Assembly: GCA_958296065.1 (NCBI GenBank)
Contig: CATQHX010000002.1
Coordinates: 75,761-139,760, forward strand
DNA from: Vicinamibacterales bacterium
Lineage (GTDB): Bacteria; Acidobacteriota; Vicinamibacteria; Vicinamibacterales; UBA8438
Reading direction: 5' to 3'
DNA: 64,000 bases
Part shown: positions 28,324 to 36,853 of the stretch, one piece after another
Position numbering within the stretch: the stretch's first letter is position 1
Layout: each line of letters starts with the position of its first letter
Program-made: the position numbers and the translations under genes
The notes under the pieces: model-generated
Seen by the model: only the letters and a program-made list of their open reading frames with translations
What the model was told of the DNA's origin: nothing
Databases searched by the model: none

Positions 28324-30972
28324 TCAACGCCGCAGCATCTCGCTGGAAAGACCCCCGGCGGCCGGCAGGTAGCAGAGCCGCACGTAGTCCATGACCATCC
28401 GATCCGCGTTGAACCGCCAACCGAGCGTGTGGATGGCGCGCTTCATTCGCGCCGTCCAGGCGCGCGGCACGCCGTCGGGGTCGCGATCGTAGTAGAGCGG
28501 TACGACTTCCTCCGCGAGGACCCTCAGAAGCTCCTCGCTGTCGCGCCGGTCGTGCGCCTCCGGCGACGCGTGCGCCTCGCCCATGCCGATCGCGAACCCG
28601 TTCGTGCCGTCGTAAGCCTCCGCCCACCAGCCATCGAGGACCGACAGGTTGAGGCCGCCGTTCAGCAGGACCTTCTGCCCGCTCGTGCCGGACGCTTCCT
28701 GCGGCCGGCGCGGATTGTTGAGCCAGACGTCGACCCCCTGGACGAGCTGCCGGCCGAGGCGGATGTCGTAGTCCTCCAGAAAAACCAGCTTGCCGAGGAA
28801 GCGGGAATCCCGGCTCAGCTCGTGGATGTGCCGCAGCACGCCCTTGGCAGGCTCGTCGCGGGGGTGGCCCTTGCCGGCGATCACGAACTGTATGGGTCGC
28901 TGCGCGTCGTTGACGAGGCTGGCCAGGCGTTCCGGATCCCGCAGGAACAGGGATGCGCGCTTGTAGGTGGCGACCCGGCGGGCGAAGCCGATGGTGAGGG
29001 CGTCCTGACTGAGCGCGTGGGACAACTGCTCCAGCACGACGGCCGGCTCCCCGCGCCGCGCCGCCTCGCGCAGCACCTGCCGCCGCACGGCATCGAGCAG
29101 GCGGATCTTCAGGGCCACGTGGGTTTCCCACAGCGCTCCGTCGCTCACGTTCTCGATCCCGGCCGAGATTTCGGGAAACGCGTCCTCCCGCGACCCCTCC
29201 GAGGGCACGTGCCGGTCGTACAACTGCTGCATCTGCGGTGCCAGCCAGCTCGGCACGTGGATGCCGTTGGTGATGTGACCGATCGGCACGTCCTCTTCCG
29301 GTCGGTCGCCCCACAGCTCCTTCCACATCTGCCGCGTGACGTGCCCGTGCAGAGACGACACGGCGTTCGCGCGCCGGGAGAGCCGGAGGCCCAGCACGGT
29401 CATGCAGAACTCCTCGCCGGCATCCTCCGGGTCCACCCGCCCAAGGCTCATGAGCCGCTCGTGGGAGATGTCGAGCGTCTCGCGCAACGGGCCCAGGTGC
29501 TCCTCGACGAGATCGGACGCGAAGCGGTCGTGCCCGGCAGGCACGGGCGTGTGCGTGGTGAACACGATGCGGCGGGCCACCTGCCGGGCCGCGTTCTCGA
29601 AGCCGACGCCCTCGCGCTCCATGCAACGCCGTATCGCCTCGAGCACCGCGAAGGCGCTGTGGCCTTCGTTCAAGTGGAACACGCCCGGCACGATGCCCAG
29701 CGCGTGCAGCGCCTTCAGCCCGCCGATGCCGAGCAGCAGCTCCTGGCGAATCCGGATGCGAACGTCGCCGCCGTAGAGGCGCGCGGTCAGGGCGCGATCC
29801 TCCGGCGTGTTGCCGTCCACGTCCGAGTCGAGGAGCAGCAGAGTTCGCCGGCCGATGGCCGCCTGCCATACCCGGGCGCGCAGGGTGCCGCCGCGGGTCT
29901 CGATCTCCGGCGCTATCGCTTCGCCGTCCGGTCCGACCGCCGGCTCCAGCGGCAACCTGGCGATGTCGACCTCCGCGTATTCCTCCTGCTGCCAGCCCGA
30001 GGCGTCGAGCCGCTGGCGGAAGTAGCCCTGCCCGTAGAACAGACCCACCCCTACGAGCGGGACGCCCAGATCCGAGGCGCTCTTGATGTGGTCGCCGGCC
30101 AGCACCCCGAGCCCCCCCGAGTAGATCGGCAGCGACTCGTGGATCCCGAACTCGGCGGAAAAGTAGGCGACCGGCTGGCGCCGCAGGACCCCGGCGTGCG
30201 TGCCGCCCCAAGTGGCGGGGCGTTCGCGGTACTCCTGCAGTCGGCGGAACGTGTGATTGATCCGGTGGGCCAGCGCGAGGTCGCCGATCCGCTCGTCGAG
30301 ATCGTCGAGCGGCATCTCCGACAACAGTGCCACCGGGTTGCGCCCCAGCTCTTCCCAGCGCGCCGGGTCCAGATCCCGGAACAGGCTCACGGCGCTGGCG
30401 TCCCAGCTCCACCACATGTTGCGCGCGAGCGCCCAGAGACGGCGCTGGAGCGGTCCGATCGACTGATCGCGCTCGCGAACCTGCGCGACGATGGGACTTA
30501 TTTCACCGGCGGCCAGCAGCAGCGAGGCGATTTCGTCGTCCGAGAAGCTCCGCTCCTCGACGGTTTGCAGGATCAGCACCCCCTGCAGCAGCTCCCGGTC
30601 GATGAGGGGCACGCCCAGGAATGCGTAGTACGGGTCCTCGCCGGTCTCGGCGAAGTGCTTGAAGCGGGGGTGCCGCTTGACGTTGGGTACTTCGATCGGC
30701 CGCAACTGCTCCGCCACCAGCCCGGCCAACCCTTCGTGGAGCTCCATCCGGACCTTGCCGACGCTCTCCGGGCGCAGGCCGACGGTGGCGGCCAGCACGA
30801 GGTGGGTGCGATCCGATTCGAGCAGGTATATCGAGCAGACATCCACCCCCATCCGGGCCTGTAGCTGCTGGACGCCGGCCGTCAGGGTCGCACTCGCGTC
30901 AACGTGGCTTGTGGTCAGATCCTTACCTCGCGGGGTTCGCCGTGGGCGGTGTGTCCGGATCGTGGTGGACAA
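28324..30972 (-). CDS. glgP: Alpha-glucan phosphorylase with an N-terminal GAF domain
   Basis: An 882-residue fusion. Residues ~30-165 are a GAF domain close to the one on PtsP (VDVCSIYLLESDRTHLVL, RHPRFKHFAETGEDPYYAFL, GVPLIDRELLQGVLILQ). Residues ~172-882 are a short-type glucan phosphorylase (PLQRRLWALARNMWWSWDAS, FSAEFGIHESLPIYSGGLG, FHLNEGHSAFAVLE, ITNGIHVPSWL) with the PLP lysine in GTSGQKVLLNGGLNLS. It releases glucose-1-phosphate from glycogen; the GAF domain suggests allosteric control by a small ligand. The TTG start at 30972 is uncertain: codons before residue 18 look weak and a GAGGTAAGGA stretch precedes residue 19. Confidence 0.93.
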   Translation of the reverse strand: MSTTIRTHRPRRTPRGKDLTTSHVDASATLTAGVQQLQARMGVDVCSIYLLESDRTHLVLAATVGLRPESVGKVRMELHEGLAGLVAEQLRPIEVPNVKRHPRFKHFAETGEDPYYAFLGVPLIDRELLQGVLILQTVEERSFSDDEIASLLLAAGEISPIVAQVRERDQSIGPLQRRLWALARNMWWSWDASAVSLFRDLDPARWEELGRNPVALLSEMPLDDLDERIGDLALAHRINHTFRRLQEYRERPATWGGTHAGVLRRQPVAYFSAEFGIHESLPIYSGGLGVLAGDHIKSASDLGVPLVGVGLFYGQGYFRQRLDASGWQQEEYAEVDIARLPLEPAVGPDGEAIAPEIETRGGTLRARVWQAAIGRRTLLLLDSDVDGNTPEDRALTARLYGGDVRIRIRQELLLGIGGLKALHALGIVPGVFHLNEGHSAFAVLEAIRRCMEREGVGFENAARQVARRIVFTTHTPVPAGHDRFASDLVEEHLGPLRETLDISHERLMSLGRVDPEDAGEEFCMTVLGLRLSRRANAVSSLHGHVTRQMWKELWGDRPEEDVPIGHITNGIHVPSWLAPQMQQLYDRHVPSEGSREDAFPEISAGIENVSDGALWETHVALKIRLLDAVRRQVLREAARRGEPAVVLEQLSHALSQDALTIGFARRVATYKRASLFLRDPERLASLVNDAQRPIQFVIAGKGHPRDEPAKGVLRHIHELSRDSRFLGKLVFLEDYDIRLGRQLVQGVDVWLNNPRRPQEASGTSGQKVLLNGGLNLSVLDGWWAEAYDGTNGFAIGMGEAHASPEAHDRRDSEELLRVLAEEVVPLYYDRDPDGVPRAWTARMKRAIHTLGWRFNADRMVMDYVRLCYLPAAGGLSSEMLRR

Positions 30973-31127
30973 GGCACGGCAACGTCAAGGCAGGGATGCG
31001 CCGTCGCGTGCCCACGGTCAGAACCACTCGGCGAGGTCGACCTCGGTCTCGCAGGGATGCGCCGTCACGCGCGCGCCGGCAGACCGCACGGTGAGCCGGG
31101 CGGTTCCCGACCCACCGCCGCAGGGCA

Positions 31128-32135
31128 TCAGCTCACGGCGGCTTCCGCCACCGGGTTGGCGCCGGCCGGCACCGCCGAACGGAACTCGCGCGCCGTCAGC
31201 TCCTCCTCCAGGTGCCGCAAACTGAAGGCGGGTTGCCTGCCGATAGCCAGCAGCGATTCGACGATCCGCGCGGGTTGGCCCCAGTCGTTCCACATGACGC
31301 CGTCGAGAGACTGCATCGCGATGCGGTCGGACGCGCGCTCCAGGAGCTCCGAGGAGAAGTTGACCCGCGGCATGGTCTCGTACACCTCGTCGAGCACCTC
31401 GCTCTCCCGCGGCGTGCCGACGGCCGCCCGCAGGACCTCGAAGAACGGGACCAGGTTCGGGAGTCGCTCGCAAGCGAGTTCCCAAAGGGTGCGGGCGCGC
31501 GCCACAAGCACCAGGGTGTTCCACAGGGCGCCGCGCTCGTAGAGTCGGACCGCTTCCGGGGGAGCCGGCTTTTCGACAAAGGACTCGACGGCGAACACGC
31601 GGTGTGCCGGCTGCCGGCCGAGGTCGCCGGACGGGACAATCCAGCCGTACTCGTCCTCGATGTCGGTCGGCGTGGCGCCCAGCAGGACAATCCGGTCCGT
31701 GAGTCGCTCCGCGGCCTGAATCGCCGCCTGCACCTTCGCCACGAACCGCCACTCGGGGTACACGAAGTGATCCGACGGGAGGAGAACGACGGTGGATTCG
31801 GGGTCGCTGTGCATGGCGTGAACGAGCCCGAGGAGCACCCCGGGCGCCGTGTCCAGGTTGGCTGGCTGCTCGATGAACGGCCCGTCCGTCGCCCGCGCCT
31901 CGCGAGCGCGGAGAACGTCCCGGTGGTGCCGCCCGACGACGGTCAGAATGCGGCGCGGGTCGCACAGGCATGCAGCGCGATCGAGGGTATGGTCGAGCAT
32001 CGATCGCGTGCCGACGAACGTGCAGTACTGCTTGGGAACGTGACGGCCGAGCCAGCGCTCGGTGAGCGGCCGCAGACGCATACCATCGCCGCCGGCCAGC
32101 ACTACTACCATCGGTTGTGCGATTGACGTCATCAT
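31128..32135 (-). CDS. Sugar-phosphate nucleotidyltransferase, mannose-1-phosphate guanylyltransferase-like
   Basis: A 335-residue protein with the signature MVVVLAGGDGMRLRPLTERW followed by VPKQYCTF, the lysine-containing site of GMP/ManC enzymes. Later segments fit the same fold: VVLLPSDHFVYPEW, DEYGWIVPSG, FVEKPAPPEAVRLYERGALWNT. It probably makes GDP-mannose or a related NDP-sugar. It occupies the place in the glycogen cluster where glgC would be expected, but it has PKQ rather than GlgC-type motifs. The start is one of two adjacent ATGs (32135 or 32132). Confidence 0.8.
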   Translation of the reverse strand: MMTSIAQPMVVVLAGGDGMRLRPLTERWLGRHVPKQYCTFVGTRSMLDHTLDRAACLCDPRRILTVVGRHHRDVLRAREARATDGPFIEQPANLDTAPGVLLGLVHAMHSDPESTVVLLPSDHFVYPEWRFVAKVQAAIQAAERLTDRIVLLGATPTDIEDEYGWIVPSGDLGRQPAHRVFAVESFVEKPAPPEAVRLYERGALWNTLVLVARARTLWELACERLPNLVPFFEVLRAAVGTPRESEVLDEVYETMPRVNFSSELLERASDRIAMQSLDGVMWNDWGQPARIVESLLAIGRQPAFSLRHLEEELTAREFRSAVPAGANPVAEAAVS

Positions 32136-32303
32136 GTCTTGTTGCCTTCCGCTTGCCTCGTTCCCCCGGCCCGGGGAACGAGGCTGTCAAATACGACAAT
32201 TCTGTTGCGGGCGACGCGACGGTCCACACAAGTGTCGTGGCCCAGCACCTGCCGCGCCGCCCGCGTTCTCGGCATGAATGTCTCGCGGCGGTGGCCCTCC
32301 GCC

Positions 32304-32606
32304 CTACACGGGAATGGAACCGTTCCGCAACTCGCTCTCCGCTTGCAACCAGTCGTCGAGCGGGCCTCCCGGCCCCGTGCGCTCGAGCGACAGGAAATAG
32401 GCGCGCTCGGCAATCTGCTCGCTGGTCGGCTCGAAAGGGGACGTAATCCCGGTCGATTCGACCGCAACCGCCTCTTCCTTGCCTTCCGCGGGCACGACCG
32501 GCTTCGCAGAGGCCCGGCGTGTGGTCTTGCGCGGCGCGGTTTTGCGCGGCGCGGTCTTCCTGGCCCGCTTGGCGGCTCCGTTGGTTGTTGTCGTTCGTTT
32601 GGCCAT
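32304..32606 (-). CDS. DUF2934-domain protein with a basic histone-like N-terminus
   Basis: A 100-residue protein. Residues 1-38 are rich in Lys, Arg and Thr with the repeated unit RKTAPRKTAPRKTTRR, resembling histone-H1-like nucleic-acid-binding tails. Residues ~58-95 are a DUF2934 module (SEQIAERAYFLSLERTGPGG, LDDWLQAESEL). DUF2934 proteins are small, often next to glycogen or stress genes, and of unknown function. The ATG at 32606 is chosen; in-frame ATGs 12 and 45 bases upstream exist. Confidence 0.75.
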   Translation of the reverse strand: MAKRTTTTNGAAKRARKTAPRKTAPRKTTRRASAKPVVPAEGKEEAVAVESTGITSPFEPTSEQIAERAYFLSLERTGPGGPLDDWLQAESELRNGSIPV

Positions 32607-32839
32607 AGTCCCAGACATCCTCCATATTCCTTCGAGCGTGCGCCGCCGCACCCATGACTCGGGATCCAGGTCCAGGCAGGATCAAGGCTAGCGGTGCGGT
32701 GTGTCCAATACGTGTCGGGCGCGTTCCGTTCCTGTAAACCCGTAATCGATGCGGATGCCGACCGCCGTTCCACCCGTGGTGCGAAATAGCAAGACTTGTG
32801 CCGTAGCGGGAGATCCGGCTCCCGACAAGACAAAGTCCC

Positions 32840-32860
32840 GCCGTATCAGTCAGATACGGC
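32840..32860. repeat. Perfect 8-bp stem hairpin
   Basis: GCCGTATC (32840-32847) and GATACGGC (32853-32860) are perfectly complementary around a five-base loop AGTCA. A short GGGAG/CTCCC dyad lies just upstream. No T-run follows on either strand, so it is not a classical terminator; it could be an operator or part of a structured RNA. Confidence 0.55.
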
Positions 32861-32938
32861 ACCGCCCCACACTACTGCGGCGCGGTTTGCTCCCGTGCGT
32901 GACCGAACAATGGTGTCGAGACGCCGAAATGAGCCGAC

Positions 32939-32977
32939 ATTCTTGTGCCTAACCGTAAGACGGTCAGGCGCAAGAAT
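32939..32977 (-). terminator. Long imperfect hairpin downstream of glgB (terminator or structured RNA)
   Basis: ATTCTTGTGCCT (32939-32950) pairs with AGGCGCAAGAAT (32966-32977) with one G:T, and an inner ACCGT/ACGGT stem closes on an AAG loop, giving about 17 pairs with one mismatch. It lies 62 bases past the glgB stop. It lacks a uridine tract, so factor-independent termination is uncertain. Confidence 0.45.
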
Positions 32978-33038
32978 TGGCCGAGCCGACCGTTCCTAGA
33001 TCCAGAGGTGTCCGGGAAGGTAAAGCGCCAGCGGGTCG

Positions 33039-34952
33039 TCAGTCCCGAATAAAGAATAGCACACCGAGCGGGGGCAGCGTCAGACGGAGGGAGAAAGGAC
33101 GCCCGTGGACGGGTTCTCGCTCCGCGACAACGTGCCCGCCGCCAACCAGATCGCTACCACCGTAGCAAGCCGCGTCGCTGTTCAGCCGTGCCTTCCAGCG
33201 ACCGCCGCGAGGGACACCGATGCGATGGTCGTGTCGCGCGACCGGGGTGAAATTGCAGACGACGACGGTCGGGTCGCCGTCACGGCCGCGGCGCAGGAAG
33301 CTCAATACGCTGCTCCCGCGGTCGTCGCACTCGATCCATTCGAAGCCGGACGGCTCGGCGTCGAGCTCGTGGAGCGCCGGCTCCGTCCGATAGAAGCGGT
33401 GCAGGTCGCGCACCCATGCGTGTACACCGGCGTGCAGCGGACTGTCCAGCAGGTGCCAGTCGATGCTCTCGGCGTGCGTCCATTCCCGTTCCTGCGCGAT
33501 CTCGTCCCCCATGAAGAGGAGCTGCTTGCCGGGATGGCCGACCATGAAGCCGTAGAGCAGCCGCAGGTTGGCGTGCCGTTGCCACTCGTCGCCCGGCATG
33601 CGCGACAGGAGCGAACCCTTCCCGTGAACGACCTCGTCGTGCGACAACGGGAGGACGAAGTTCTCGCTGAAGGCATAGATCAGGCTGAACGTCAACGCGT
33701 CGTGGTGGTGCCTGCGGTGGACCGGGTCCTTCGACATGTAGTCCAGCGTGTCGTTCATCCAGCCCATGTTCCACTTGAAGCCGAAGCCGAGCCCGCCGGC
33801 GTCCGTCGGGCGGGTGACCCCGGACCAGGCGGTCGATTCCTCGGCCACCATCATGATGCCGGGATACTCCGCGTAGGTTGTCTTGTTCAGGCGCTTCAGG
33901 AAGTCGACGGCGTCGAGGTTCTCGTTTCCGCCGCGGGCATTCGGAATCCACTCGCCGGCCTCGCGTCCGTAGTCGAGATAGAGCATGGAGGCGACGGCGT
34001 CCACCCGCAGGCCGTCGAGGTGGTATCGCTCGAACCAGAACAGCGCGCTCGAAATCAGAAAGTTGGCGACCTCGCGGCGGCCGTAGTTGAAGATCAGCGA
34101 TCCCCAGTGCGGATGCTCGCTCTGGCGCGCGTCCGCGTGCTCGTAGAGACAGGTGCCGTCGAACCGGGCCAGGCCGTGGCCATCCTTCGGAAAATGGGCA
34201 GCCGACCAGTCCACGATGACGCCGATGCCGCGCCGGTGCAGGGTATCGACCAGCTCCATGAACTCCTGCGGGGTGCCGAAGCGGCTCGTCGGCGCGAAGT
34301 AGCCGAGCGTCCCGTAGCCCCACGACTCGTCGAGCGGATACTCGGCGACGGGCAATAGCTCCACGTGCGTGAAGCCCAGATCCGCGACGTGGTCGGCCAG
34401 GCGGCCGGCGATGTCCCGGTAGGTCAGCCAACCTCCTTCGGCGGGCACCCGCATCCAGGAGCCGAGATGGACCTCGTAGACGGAGATCGGCGCGTCATGC
34501 GCGTTGCGGGCCGCGCGCCCGGCCATCCAGTCGGTGTCGCCCCATTCGTAGTCGGACAGATCCCAGACCCGTGACGCGGTGCGGGGGCGCACCTCCGCGG
34601 CGAACGCGTAGGGGTCGGCTCTCTGCACGCCATCGCCGCCGTTCCCGGGCGTGACGTGGTACTTGTAGAGGGCGCCGCTCGCGACCCCCGGGACGAAGGT
34701 CTCCCAGACCCCGGCCTCGGGTCGCCGCCGCATCGCGTGCTCGCGCGGGTCCCAGCCGTTGAAGTCTCCGACGACCGCGACGGAGCGGGCGTTGGGTGCC
34801 CAGACCGCAAAATGCACGCCGCCGTCGCCGTCGTGCCGCGCCGGGTGCGCGCCGAGCTTGTCGTAGCTCCGGTAGTGCGTTCCGTCGGCGAGCAGGTGCA
34901 GGTCGTAGTCGGTCAGGAACGGCGAATCGGCCGGCTGCGCGCGTGACGGCAT
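33039..34952 (-). CDS. glgB: 1,4-alpha-glucan branching enzyme
   Basis: A 637-residue GH13 branching enzyme with CBM48 ([20 protein letters not shown]) and the catalytic barrel: [13 protein letters not shown], the nucleophile in [17 protein letters not shown], the acid in [10 protein letters not shown], and [15 protein letters not shown]. It creates alpha-1,6 branches in glycogen. The usual WVPAHFP of bacterial GlgB reads [14 protein letters not shown] here, a local substitution just before the conserved AHFP. The ATG gives a short N-terminus without the extra N1 domain. It is on the same strand as the phosphorylase gene but separated by 430 non-coding bases from DUF2934. Confidence 0.95.
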   Translation of the reverse strand: MPSRAQPADSPFLTDYDLHLLADGTHYRSYDKLGAHPARHDGDGGVHFAVWAPNARSVAVVGDFNGWDPREHAMRRRPEAGVWETFVPGVASGALYKYHVTPGNGGDGVQRADPYAFAAEVRPRTASRVWDLSDYEWGDTDWMAGRAARNAHDAPISVYEVHLGSWMRVPAEGGWLTYRDIAGRLADHVADLGFTHVELLPVAEYPLDESWGYGTLGYFAPTSRFGTPQEFMELVDTLHRRGIGVIVDWSAAHFPKDGHGLARFDGTCLYEHADARQSEHPHWGSLIFNYGRREVANFLISSALFWFERYHLDGLRVDAVASMLYLDYGREAGEWIPNARGGNENLDAVDFLKRLNKTTYAEYPGIMMVAEESTAWSGVTRPTDAGGLGFGFKWNMGWMNDTLDYMSKDPVHRRHHHDALTFSLIYAFSENFVLPLSHDEVVHGKGSLLSRMPGDEWQRHANLRLLYGFMVGHPGKQLLFMGDEIAQEREWTHAESIDWHLLDSPLHAGVHAWVRDLHRFYRTEPALHELDAEPSGFEWIECDDRGSSVLSFLRRGRDGDPTVVVCNFTPVARHDHRIGVPRGGRWKARLNSDAACYGGSDLVGGGHVVAEREPVHGRPFSLRLTLPPLGVLFFIRD

Positions 34953-35056
34953 CCCATCAGCTTACAGCCCGCGGCAGGGCCCCTCGCAGCACTGGCAAAG
35001 GAGTGGACCCCGTGGGAAGCGGAACGAGAGAGCTGCCGGCTGCGCGGCGTCTCCGG

Positions 35057-36790
35057 CTACGCGGACGCCTCCACGCGGACCGTGACGACGTCGGTCTCGT
35101 GATACTGCTGGTGGCGCACGGACGAGGCCAGGTGCCGGAGCAGCCGAAGCGACACTTCCTGCTCGGCCTGCTGGCCCGCCACCCGGTCCCCGAGCATGGC
35201 GATGCGGTCCTCGATGTTCGACTCCTCGGTGGCGGCGACGAACTCCAGCTCGGCGGCACGGCCGTCGTTGCGGGCGCTGATCTGCAGGCGCCGCTTGCCG
35301 CTCTCCTCGTCCTGTCGGATGAGCGTCAGCAGCGTCTCCTCGCCCACCGCGCGCAGCCGGTCCGTCATCGCCTCGTTCCAGCCCCGCGTCTTGGCGAACT
35401 CGGTGAGGAACTTGTCGATCGCCGGATAGGCGCTCGTCTCCAGGGCGGTTCGCAGGCGGTGCGGCCGCGGCCTGGTCAGCTCCAGGAACAGCGTCATGAG
35501 GATCGCCGCGAGGCCGCCGGCGGTCATCCCGTTCTCCAGCAGTCCGCTCCAGGCGCCGAGCTGATCGGCGAAGATCAACCCGTTCTGAAAGCCCAGGCCG
35601 ATCCAGAAGCCCACGCCCGCGACGATCCCCTTGCGGTAGTCGACGCCGTCCTCGACCACCACGCGCATGCCGAGCACGAAGAGGGTGGACATCAGCACGA
35701 TCGTGTACGCCCCGGCCACCGGCCCCGGAATCGCGAGAATGAGCCCCATGAACTTCGGGAGGAAGGCCAGCACGATGAAGATGGCCCCGATGTAGACGCC
35801 AACCGTGCGCGAGGCGACCCCGGTGATGTCCGTCACGGACACGCTCGACGAATAGGTCGTGTTCGGCACCGTCGCCGCGAGGCCCGACAACAGGTTCCCC
35901 ACGCCGTCGGCGGTAACCGCGCCCTGCACCACGCGATAGTCGGTCGCCCGCGGTTTTCGCCGCGAGACGCGCTGAATGGCCACGCTGTCGCCGATGGTCT
36001 CGATGGCTCCAATCAGGGTGACGAACACGAATGCCGGCAGCAGTGACCAGAACGCAACGCCGAACTGCAGGTCGAAACCGGGCCAGCCGCCCGCCGGCAG
36101 TCCGACCCAGCTCGCCTCGGCGATGAGCTGCGTGTTGTACAGCCCGAACGCGCTGGCGACCGCGCAGCCGCTGGCGATGCCGACTACCGGCGCCCAGAGC
36201 CGCCCGACGCCGGTGGCGCGCAGCGTGACCCCGACCGTGACGACCAGCGTCGCGAACACGCTGGCCGGCGCGGCGGCAGGCGACGATCCCTCGGGTACGT
36301 CGCCGAGCATGCCGAACATGATCGGCATGAGGGTGACCGGGATCAGCATGATCACCGTGCCGCACACCGTCGGGGTGAGAACCCGCCGGAGCAGAGACAA
36401 CTGCGTGGAGAGACCGAACTGGAACAGCGCCGAGAGGGTGACCAGCGTCGCCAGCAGTCCCGGCCCTCCCTCGATGAGCGCGGTGACGCACACCGCGATG
36501 AAGGCGGCCGACGTGCCCATCAGCAGCACGTGGCCGGAGCCGATGCGGCCGACCCGCACCGCCTGGAGGACGGTCGTGACGCCGCTGATCGCGAGGGCCG
36601 CGAACGCAGCCCACGCCAGGAAGTCCTCGCTACCACCCGCGGCGCGCACGACGATGGCCGGCGTCAGCACGATGCCGGCCACGGTGAGCATCGCGAACTG
36701 GAATCCGAGGCCGAGGGCCAACGCGGGGGGCGGCTGCTCCTCGGGCTCGTAGCGTAGGTCTCTCACGCCTCCGGCACTTGTCGAGGTCAT
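35057..36790 (-). CDS. NCS2-type nucleobase permease fused to a C-terminal ATPase/anti-sigma-like domain
   Basis: A 577-residue protein. Residues ~25-410 carry many hydrophobic segments and NCS2/xanthine-uracil permease features (GHVLLMGTSAAFIAVC, GAIETIGDSVAIQRVSRRKP, GVGNLLSGLAATVPNTTYSS). From ~425 a soluble domain begins (AIDKFLTEFAKTRGWNEAMT, DRLRAVGEETLLTLIRQDEE, LQISARNDGRAAELEFVAA), resembling a GHKL/HATPase anti-sigma fold with an N-box-like helix. The substrate is probably a purine or pyrimidine base. The ATG at 36790 is followed by TSTSAGGVRDLRY; frame further upstream overlaps glgA and is not coding. It is divergent from glgA over 63 bases. Confidence 0.8.
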   Translation of the reverse strand: MTSTSAGGVRDLRYEPEEQPPPALALGLGFQFAMLTVAGIVLTPAIVVRAAGGSEDFLAWAAFAALAISGVTTVLQAVRVGRIGSGHVLLMGTSAAFIAVCVTALIEGGPGLLATLVTLSALFQFGLSTQLSLLRRVLTPTVCGTVIMLIPVTLMPIMFGMLGDVPEGSSPAAAPASVFATLVVTVGVTLRATGVGRLWAPVVGIASGCAVASAFGLYNTQLIAEASWVGLPAGGWPGFDLQFGVAFWSLLPAFVFVTLIGAIETIGDSVAIQRVSRRKPRATDYRVVQGAVTADGVGNLLSGLAATVPNTTYSSSVSVTDITGVASRTVGVYIGAIFIVLAFLPKFMGLILAIPGPVAGAYTIVLMSTLFVLGMRVVVEDGVDYRKGIVAGVGFWIGLGFQNGLIFADQLGAWSGLLENGMTAGGLAAILMTLFLELTRPRPHRLRTALETSAYPAIDKFLTEFAKTRGWNEAMTDRLRAVGEETLLTLIRQDEESGKRRLQISARNDGRAAELEFVAATEESNIEDRIAMLGDRVAGQQAEQEVSLRLLRHLASSVRHQQYHETDVVTVRVEASA

Positions 36791-36853
36791 GGTGACGTAT
36801 CCTATCCCGTTCCTCGGGTTCGCGGTTCGCTTGTACACGAATATCAGAGGAGG

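Larger units (their letters stand above)
32607..33038. other. Hairpin-rich non-coding stretch between DUF2934 gene and glgB
   Basis: No protein-coding frame is convincing in these 432 bases, which lie between two minus-strand genes. They are richer in A/T than the flanks and contain at least two strong dyads (32840-32860 and 32939-32977). The region should hold the glgB 3' end, any terminator and the DUF2934 promoter, and it could encode a small RNA. Confidence 0.5.

Noticed and set aside
31018..31131. Short minus-strand frame ending VTAHPCETEVDLAEWF downstream of the ManC-like gene
   Set aside because: Only about 36 codons, overlapping the preceding gene end, with no start context; it may be chance or a remnant and cannot be supported.
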